NCBI RefSeq assembly: GCF_019192735.1
Contig: NZ_JAHTKP010000001.1
Span: 1 to 64,000 of the forward strand
DNA: 64,000 bases
DNA from: Kitasatospora aureofaciens
GTDB taxonomy: Bacteria; Actinomycetota; Actinomycetes; Streptomycetales; Streptomycetaceae
Reading direction: 5' to 3'
Numbering within the stretch: position 1 is the stretch's first letter; every line of letters starts with the position of its first letter. The translations under genes were made by a program, and so were the position numbers. Below the pieces are notes generated by a model that saw nothing but the letters and a program-made list of their open reading frames with translations, was not told where the DNA came from and did no database searches. Shown piece after piece: positions 58,956 through 64,000 of the stretch.

Positions 58956-60751
58956 GCGCCCATCACCATGTCCAGCCCTCTACCACCACGCCCGACGACG
59001 ACGCCGACCTCGCGCGCTGGGACGACGACGGCGCCCCGCCCGCACCGCCCCGATCATCCCCGGCCGCGTGGCTGCGCGTGGGAGCCGAACTCGGCGACCG
59101 GCTGGTCGCCCTGTCCGGCCGCCAGGACCTGCTCGTCACCTGCCGCCCCGGCACCCGCAGCGGCGCACCGGCTGCCTACTTCCCCGGCCTGGCGGAGATC
59201 GAGTTCGACGCCGAGCTGTTCGCCCCCCTCCAACCCCACGAGATCCGCCCTCGGATCGTGGGCGACGAGGAGCACTATCCCGCCGCCTGGGGCGTGCTCG
59301 TCCACGAGGCCGCCCACGCCGCCCACTCCGTCTGGGAGCCGCCGGCCGGCGCGGAACCCCGCGTCGTCGAGGCGGCGCTCCTCCTGGAGGAGAGCCGTGC
59401 CGAAGGCGCCCACCTGATCAGGCGGCCCACCGACCGCAGGTACCTGCGCACCAGTGCCCGGACCCTGGTCATGCCCGACATCGCCAACCCCAGCTTCCAG
59501 GGCGTCGAGCAGGCCGCCAGTGTGGCGGCCCTGATGCTCGGCCGCCGTGACGCCGGCATCCTGGACGCCGGCGAGACCAAAGCCGTCGCCGATCTGTGCG
59601 AAAAAGTCCTGGGCGCCGACCTGCTGGCCACCCTCACCGGCATCTGGACCGCAGCCCACCGAACCGCCGACCACGACGCCACCACCATGCTCGCGCACGC
59701 CCAGGACTGGTGCGACGCCCTGGACACCGCTGCCCCCGCCCAGCCCATTCCAGAGGACCTCACCGATCTGCTGTCCGGCGCCGTGACGGTCGTCCTGGAC
59801 AACATGGCCGCCAACGACGCCGCCGACCTCGCGGCACAAGTCGCCGCGACCAATGCCGTGGCCGCGCAGTCCAGGGCACAGGCCCAGGACCGCGCCCAGC
59901 AGGCCGGCCAGCGACGCAAAGCCGCCGCCACCGCCAAGTCGGTCTTCAACGCACGCGGCACCACCGTCAGCCCCGACGGCACACCGAGGCCCCACGGCAA
60001 CCCGATCACCGGCACCCGCCAGCCCACCGCCGCCGAGCAAACCGCCGCCGCGCGCCTGAGCCGTGCCCTGCGAGCAGCCGCCTACCGCGAACGCACCGAG
60101 GAACGGACCACCAGCCCCACCCCGCCCGGCCGCCTCAACATGCGCCAGGCCCTCGCCCGCGACGCCCAGCGCGCCGCTGGCTCGATACCCACCGCAGAAC
60201 CGTTCACCCACACCCGCCGCCGCAACTCCCCCACCCCACCACTGCGAGTCGGCATCGCCGTCGACGTCTCCGGCTCCATGAGTGCCGCCTGCAAACCCGT
60301 CGCATCCGCTGCCTGGATCGTGGCCCGCGCAGCGGCCCTGACCGACCCCGACTCCCGCACCGCCACCATCGCCTACGACCACGATCTGACCGCACTGACC
60401 CGTCCCACCCATCGGGCGCCAGACCGCGTGACGACGTTCGAGGCCAACGGCGGCAGCCACAACCTCGGCGACGCCATCGACGCACTCGACCACGGCCTCG
60501 ACCTCAGCCGCCCCGGCACCGGCCGCCTCCTCGTGATCGTCACCGACGCCCAGTACACCGGCGGCGAAACCGCTCAGGCCGTCACCCGCATCAAACGCCT
60601 CACCGCCGCCGGCTGCGCCGTCCTCCAGCTCACCCTCAGCGCGAACTCCCTCCACCTGCCGGGGACCACCCTGCTTCACCTGCCCCGGCCCTCCAGTGCT
60701 CCCGCCGCCATCGCCAAGGCCGCCACCGACGCCATCCGCAAAACACGCTGA
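58952..60751 (+). CDS. Metallopeptidase-like HExxH plus VWA-domain protein, 599 aa
   Basis: ATG 58952 overlaps the AAA+ gene. The N-terminal third carries WGVLVHEAAHAAHSVW: His118, Glu119 and His122 form a zincin HExxH. LLLEESRAEGAHLIRRPTDR, 30 residues on, could give the third ligand. The middle (330-420) is Ala/Arg-rich and basic. The C-terminus is a von Willebrand A domain with the MIDAS motif AVDVSGSMS (about 436-444), plus TTFEANGGSHNLGDAID and LVIVTDAQYTGG. It forms a pair with the MoxR-type ATPase; the fused protease domain is the unusual part. Confidence 0.82.
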   Translation: MSAHHHVQPSTTTPDDDADLARWDDDGAPPAPPRSSPAAWLRVGAELGDRLVALSGRQDLLVTCRPGTRSGAPAAYFPGLAEIEFDAELFAPLQPHEIRPRIVGDEEHYPAAWGVLVHEAAHAAHSVWEPPAGAEPRVVEAALLLEESRAEGAHLIRRPTDRRYLRTSARTLVMPDIANPSFQGVEQAASVAALMLGRRDAGILDAGETKAVADLCEKVLGADLLATLTGIWTAAHRTADHDATTMLAHAQDWCDALDTAAPAQPIPEDLTDLLSGAVTVVLDNMAANDAADLAAQVAATNAVAAQSRAQAQDRAQQAGQRRKAAATAKSVFNARGTTVSPDGTPRPHGNPITGTRQPTAAEQTAAARLSRALRAAAYRERTEERTTSPTPPGRLNMRQALARDAQRAAGSIPTAEPFTHTRRRNSPTPPLRVGIAVDVSGSMSAACKPVASAAWIVARAAALTDPDSRTATIAYDHDLTALTRPTHRAPDRVTTFEANGGSHNLGDAIDALDHGLDLSRPGTGRLLVIVTDAQYTGGETAQAVTRIKRLTAAGCAVLQLTLSANSLHLPGTTLLHLPRPSSAPAAIAKAATDAIRKTR

Positions 60752-61013
60752 GGCGCCGTCACGCGACCACGATGATCAGACGCAGAAGCCCCTGTCCGCC
60801 AGCTTCGCCTACTTCACCGAGACGAGTAGTCCACCACCGGCCGAGACTCCGCCGAGTTCATCGAGTCAGGACAGAGCCCGAACTCGGCACCGAGGGCGGT
60901 CGTCGTGCCATTTCTTCGTTCGCCTCGGGCAGACACAACGGACTACGCAAACCGCGCATAGCCAAGCAAACATGGACGTCTTCCCTACCTCGCCCACCAG
61001 GAAGGCGTCCGCC
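60752..61013. other. Gap before the last rightward gene, nothing identified
   Basis: 262 bases without a supported gene. The sequence is somewhat less G/C-rich than the genes on either side. A promoter for the following DUF317 gene may lie here, but no clear -10/-35 pair was identified. Confidence 0.4.
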
Positions 61014-61361
61014 ATGACCGTGGCCATCACCGCGCCCACCATTCCCGGCCTCAAGCCGGGTGGTCCCATCGACCACCGAACCTGGCTGATCGGCCCGGGA
61101 AGCCCCTACGCGATCAGCCCCTTCTTGGCGGCGCACAGCTGGAGTTGGGTGTGCGATCCGCGCGGCAGCATCCACGCCGCTTCCCCCGACACTCGCGTGT
61201 ACCTCGGCTACGCGCCCGACGACCCGCACGCCGACACCTGGACCATCGCGGTCACCGGTACGGCCCGCGAGCCCGGTTGGAAGGCGACCTTCGACCACGA
61301 CGCACCAGTCGAGCTGGTCCTCGATCTGCTCACCGCGATGCACACCCGCACCAGCCGCTGA
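61014..61361 (+). CDS. Single-repeat DUF317-domain protein, 115 aa
   Basis: ATG 61014 with AGGAAGG 8 bases upstream; an earlier in-frame ATG (60972) has no such site. It contains one DUF317 unit: IDHRTWLIGPGSPYAISPFL, WSWVCDPRGSIHAASPDTRV, PGWKATFDHDAPVELVLDLL. Half the length of the other members, and the last gene of the element. Its stop codon is part of the stem of the terminator that follows. Confidence 0.75.
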   Translation: MTVAITAPTIPGLKPGGPIDHRTWLIGPGSPYAISPFLAAHSWSWVCDPRGSIHAASPDTRVYLGYAPDDPHADTWTIAVTGTAREPGWKATFDHDAPVELVLDLLTAMHTRTSR

Positions 61362-61411
61362 GACACAGCGAGGGCCCGCGCCGGACGGCGCGGGCCCTCG
61401 CTGTGTCTCAG
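61358..61411. terminator. Bidirectional terminator, 25-bp perfect stem
   Basis: Bases 61358-61382 pair perfectly with 61387-61411 around the loop GGAC. It sits between the rightward gene ending at 61361 and the leftward gene ending at 61418, serving both. It is the strongest hairpin in the window. Confidence 0.9.
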
Positions 61412-61417
61412 GTCGGG

Positions 61418-62584
61418 TCAGATTCCCAAGCCTGCCGCGCGCATGGCTGCCCGTCCCGCCCGGCGAACCAGCGTCTGCGGTGTCAGCTCCTTCTCGATGC
61501 GCAGCAGATAGCCGGCGGGCGAGGACGCGAGGAGGCTGTCGCGTTGGTGGGCGGCCGTCTGGCGGGCGGCAACGGTGGTGAAGGCAAGACCGGCGCCGAC
61601 CGCCGTCGCCGCACCCCCCAGCAGGCCGATCGCGCCTCCCGCCACCGTCACCTCCGCCTTGACGGTCAGGGCGGTGGACATCGTCTCCCACTTCAGGCCC
61701 TTCATCGCCCGGCGCAGGGATTCCAGCGGCTGGGCGATGTGCTGCTCGAAGGTGTCGTTCAGGTGGATCTCGAAAGCGGCGAAGTCGGTGACTTCCCGCG
61801 TGGCGCCACGCAGTTCGGCCGACGCCGTGTCGACGGCGGCAGCGAAGAGCGCGAACTCGTCCGCGTAGTCGGTGCGCAACTTGATGATCTTCTCGACCGG
61901 CACGTTCTCCAGGTCGGCCGGCAGGACACACTGCACTGCCATCAGCGCGATGCGCGACTCCGTCTGCGCTGCGGCGGGTCCACGGCCGCCGCCGAGCAGA
62001 ACCCTAAGGATCTGCTCGCTGGACCAGCCGTCCCCCGCAGCATGGGCATCGACCTGGTCGGTGACGGGCACGAACGCGGTCCGGCGGGCCAGCTCTTCCG
62101 TCAGCGCACACTTGTAGACCCACGCAAGCATCGCGTCGACGGCCACCCAGTCGATGGGCCTGTCCTCCACCCATTCGCGCTTGCTGCGTTCCGCCAGCCC
62201 GGCCTCGACCAGTGCGGACTCCAATTCCCGGGAAACCTCCTGCGGGTAGAGCCCGGCCAGGTACCTCCGAGGCCGGATCCGGCGCGGGTCGGCAGCACGC
62301 TGCGCTGTGAACGGGCGGCCAGCGACCGCATACTGCCCTCGCAGGGCCGTTCCGTACTCCTCCACCGCCGTAATGAAGGCCGGCGCCACCGCCGCAGCTG
62401 CTCCAGCCGGGTCCGTGTCGACCAGGAAGTTCGCCTGCCGCAGCTCCTTGACCACCGACTCGTCTCGTACCGGGAAGCCGTCCGGCACGACGCGGGCCAG
62501 CCGCTTCCAGTACAACGCTGCGGCCTTCGCCCACGACTCGTCTCGCAGGTGGACGTACGGGTAGTAGAGCCCCGTGTGCTGCAC
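61418..62584 (-). CDS. DUF6236-like protein, 388 aa
   Basis: GTG 62582-62584 with GAGAGGAAGG upstream. The N-terminus QHTGLYYPYVHLRDESWAKA, AALYWKRLARVVPDGFPVRD agrees with the pattern I recall for DUF6236 (GLYYP-x-I-x...W-x-K-x-x-x-LY). The middle is helical with DAMLAWVYKCALTEELARR. Near the C-terminus a hydrophobic stretch (AGGAIGLLGGAATAVGAGLA) could be a membrane hairpin. Scattered distribution among bacteria suggests accessory or defence roles, but no activity is known to me. Confidence 0.72.
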   Translation of the reverse strand: MQHTGLYYPYVHLRDESWAKAAALYWKRLARVVPDGFPVRDESVVKELRQANFLVDTDPAGAAAAVAPAFITAVEEYGTALRGQYAVAGRPFTAQRAADPRRIRPRRYLAGLYPQEVSRELESALVEAGLAERSKREWVEDRPIDWVAVDAMLAWVYKCALTEELARRTAFVPVTDQVDAHAAGDGWSSEQILRVLLGGGRGPAAAQTESRIALMAVQCVLPADLENVPVEKIIKLRTDYADEFALFAAAVDTASAELRGATREVTDFAAFEIHLNDTFEQHIAQPLESLRRAMKGLKWETMSTALTVKAEVTVAGGAIGLLGGAATAVGAGLAFTTVAARQTAAHQRDSLLASSPAGYLLRIEKELTPQTLVRRAGRAAMRAAGLGI

Positions 62585-62836
62585 CGTGGATCCGCCTTCC
62601 TCTCCCCTGGCCTCTCCGATCGTGTCCGAGGCCCCACGGCATGCTAGGTGACCGCTGCCGCGGGTCTCTTCGGCGCTGCGACGATTGTGTCCCGGCGTGC
62701 TCGGGAGGCGCTAGCGAAGGGCCAGGCTCCGGTGCTGGGCTGCGGCAGTTGCTCGGCCTCCTTGCCGAGGGTGTCGAGGTTCTCGCCGAAGGTGCAGCCG
62801 CCCCCAAGGCCCCCGATGGCGATAGTGGCCTACTTG
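62585..62836. other. Gap between leftward genes, nothing identified
   Basis: About 250 bases without a supported gene. A rightward frame from 62648 opens TAAAGLFGAATIVSRRAREA and could be a degraded fragment, but it has no ribosome binding site and soon becomes Pro-rich. The promoter of the DUF6236 gene should lie here. Confidence 0.4.
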
Positions 62837-62887
62837 CGCCGCCGGCCCTTCCCTGCTGTCGAGGGGGGCAGGGAAGGGCCGGCGGCG
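62837..62887 (-). terminator. 20-bp-stem terminator
   Basis: 62837-62856 pairs perfectly with 62868-62887 around an 11-base loop. It begins 22 bases past the stop of the leftward zinc-ribbon gene at 62909. Confidence 0.75.
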
Positions 62888-62908
62888 TTACAGCGGATGC
62901 GGCTCGGC

Positions 62909-63277
62909 CTATTCGGCCAAGTACACGCCGCGGAAGAGACCGTCGAAACCGAGGCCCCGGTACATCTCGTCGAAGGAGCCCCATTCGCGCTCCTCGAAGC
63001 TGTCGTTCCGGGCCTCGGTGACATGGTGGGCTTCCAGGTCTCGCTCGCGCCATTCGTGAGCGCAGCGGCACCGGACGAAGACCATGTCAGGGTGGACGTG
63101 GATGAGGAGCCAGTCGCGGGTCGCCTGGCACTGGGCACAGGAGATGAGCATGCCGCGAGGGCTCAGCGGGCCGGGATGGGGGACGGCCAGGGTGTCGGGG
63201 ACGGGCTCGGCCGGCTGCGGCTCCTGGCCGTAGCGGAAGTGGGTGAAGCGGGACATGTCGTCGCTGCCGTCGGACAT
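62909..63277 (-). CDS. Zinc-ribbon-like protein, 122 aa
   Basis: ATG 63275-63277 (a TTG two codons earlier is the alternative) with a G-run upstream. The core LISCAQCQATRDWLLIHVHP and then FVRCRCAHEWRER shows C-x-x-C and C-x-C-x-H, a likely zinc site. The C-terminus is acidic with SFEEREWGSFDEMYRGLGFD. A single gene with its own terminator. The short region 63278-63386 upstream contains AGTGAC-CTGC-GTCACT (63361-63376), a possible operator. Confidence 0.65.
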   Translation of the reverse strand: MSDGSDDMSRFTHFRYGQEPQPAEPVPDTLAVPHPGPLSPRGMLISCAQCQATRDWLLIHVHPDMVFVRCRCAHEWRERDLEAHHVTEARNDSFEEREWGSFDEMYRGLGFDGLFRGVYLAE

Positions 63278-63386
63278 GGTCAAGGGCCCCCAACTCTCGT
63301 GATGTATGAGAGGAAAGGTCCATTATGTTGAGCTTTCTTCCCGCTTTGTCCGAGTTTTGGAGTGACCTGCGTCACTACATAGTGGG

Positions 63387-64000
63387 TCAGTGGCGTTGCA
63401 CGAGGAGGGCCTCGGCGCCCGCCAGGCGGTCGTGCAGATCGTGGGCCTGGGGGTGGGAGTTGGAGGCCAGGGCGAGGCCGGCGGCCGTGATCGCCGCGAT
63501 GGTGCGCTGGGCCACGTCGTGACGCAGCTGCGCCTGGTCGCCAGGCAGGTTGAGCGACAACCACACCCGCAGATCTGCGCCCGGAGAGAGGAGGACTTGG
63601 CCATCCGGTGGCGTGTGGGTGATCCCCGCCGCGGTCAGGGCTTCGGCGGCTTCGGCGCGCACGGCCAGGGCCCGGGCGAGGTCAACGGACCGGGCTGCGG
63701 TGTAGATCGCGGCGTGGAGCTGCCGGGTCGCTGTTTCGGCGGCGGGCACCGAGATGGTGAACGGGCCCATGGTGACGGTGTCGGCGCTCGGGTCGTAGCC
63801 GAAGCTCCAGAAGTCGCGCGCCACTTCTCGCTCGGTGGACCCGTTCTTGCGGGCGGTGGCTTGGGCGCCCCTGCCAGTGCCTCGGGCCCAGTCCTCGAAG
63901 TGGGTCAGGCCGTCGCGGATCTCCTTGATGCCCGGCAGTGCCTCTTCGAATTGTGCCTGAGCCTTGGCGAGTTCGTCGCCGACTGCCTCGTCGATGCCGA
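63387..64000 (-). CDS. Unknown protein, C-terminal part (runs off right edge)
   Basis: The leftward frame is open from the window edge to the stop at 63387, giving about 203 residues without the N-terminus. The first visible part is a charged helix (AKAQAQFEEALPGIKEIRDG, LTHFEDWARGTGRGAQATAR). It is followed by an alpha/beta domain (DFWSFGYDPSADTVTMGPFT, RQLHAAIYTAARSVDLARAL) and a helical end. An internal GTG at 63824 is only an internal Val. Family not recognised. Confidence 0.6.
   Translation of the reverse strand, partial: GIDEAVGDELAKAQAQFEEALPGIKEIRDGLTHFEDWARGTGRGAQATARKNGSTEREVARDFWSFGYDPSADTVTMGPFTISVPAAETATRQLHAAIYTAARSVDLARALAVRAEAAEALTAAGITHTPPDGQVLLSPGADLRVWLSLNLPGDQAQLRHDVAQRTIAAITAAGLALASNSHPQAHDLHDRLAGAEALLVQRH

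Noticed and set aside
59054..60679. 541-codon minus-strand frame opposite the HExxH-VWA gene
   Set aside because: Antisense to a gene with clear HExxH and MIDAS motifs; low-complexity Gly-rich translation.
1..64000. CRISPR arrays, rRNA and tRNA genes
   Set aside because: No regularly spaced direct repeats and no recognisable rRNA or tRNA sequence or T-loop/anticodon pattern were found on reading; a covariance-model search (tRNAscan, Rfam) would be decisive.
1..64000. Direct-repeat attachment sites (attL/attR) bounding the element
   Set aside because: No tRNA gene end or matching direct repeat was found near 14.4 kb and 61.4 kb by eye; a systematic repeat search extending beyond the window is needed, so no att site is claimed.

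Overview
The window is high-GC DNA of actinomycete type and fits a Streptomyces or Kitasatospora accessory region, either an integrative/conjugative element or a large plasmid with its flanks. The evidence is third-position G/C almost throughout, a twin-arginine GH64 beta-glucanase, ISL3- and IS3-type remnants, and a conjugation cluster of the actinomycete SCO6880/DUF6112 kind with many DUF317 genes. No rRNA, tRNA or CRISPR array was seen. All family names come from reading the sequence and from memory; no search was run.

Left flank (1-14.4 kb): a coupled pair of unknown genes at the edge; a 60-residue gene with a strong terminator; a secreted trypsin-fold protein whose catalytic Ser is Arg, with a small secreted partner; a HAD phosphatase; a GH64-CBM6 beta-1,3-glucanase; and a divergent NmrA/LysR pair. 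From 10.1 to 14.4 kb lies a graveyard of broken genes (recombinase, two transposases, ABC ATPase, truncated alpha/beta hydrolase). It surrounds one intact DUF6615 nuclease-like gene and one frameshifted unknown gene.

Central element (14.6-61.4 kb): a leftward block holds four tandem DUF317 genes (one frameshifted) and a beta-class DNA methyltransferase. A 460-base AT-rich control region with a 26-bp dyad separates it from one long rightward array of about 50 tightly packed genes. The array opens with type IV secretion functions: NlpC/P60 hydrolase, pilin-like protein, VirB8-like, TrbL/VirB6-like, SCO6880, DUF6238 and VirB4 ATPase. It continues with a ParB-like protein, a VirD4 coupling protein, a relaxase-like protein without its HUH histidines, a PAPS-reductase-like protein and two C5 cytosine methyltransferases. 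Further on are tandem DnaB-N domains without a motor, a triple-HTH protein, several sets of paralogous unknown proteins, an MFS transporter with a HAD enzyme, and finally a MoxR-type ATPase paired with an HExxH-VWA protein. A 25-bp-stem bidirectional terminator closes the array at 61.4 kb.

Right flank (61.4-64 kb): three leftward genes, namely DUF6236, a zinc-ribbon protein and a partial unknown gene.

The most striking observation is translational. About a third of the genes of the central element can only be started, or are best started, at CTG, ATC or ATA. These codons sit at normal spacing behind good Shine-Dalgarno sequences, and several form CTGA or ATAA stop-start overlaps in place of ATGA. 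Conventional gene finding truncates or misses these N-termini, including those of the coupling protein, the relaxase-like protein and SCO6880.
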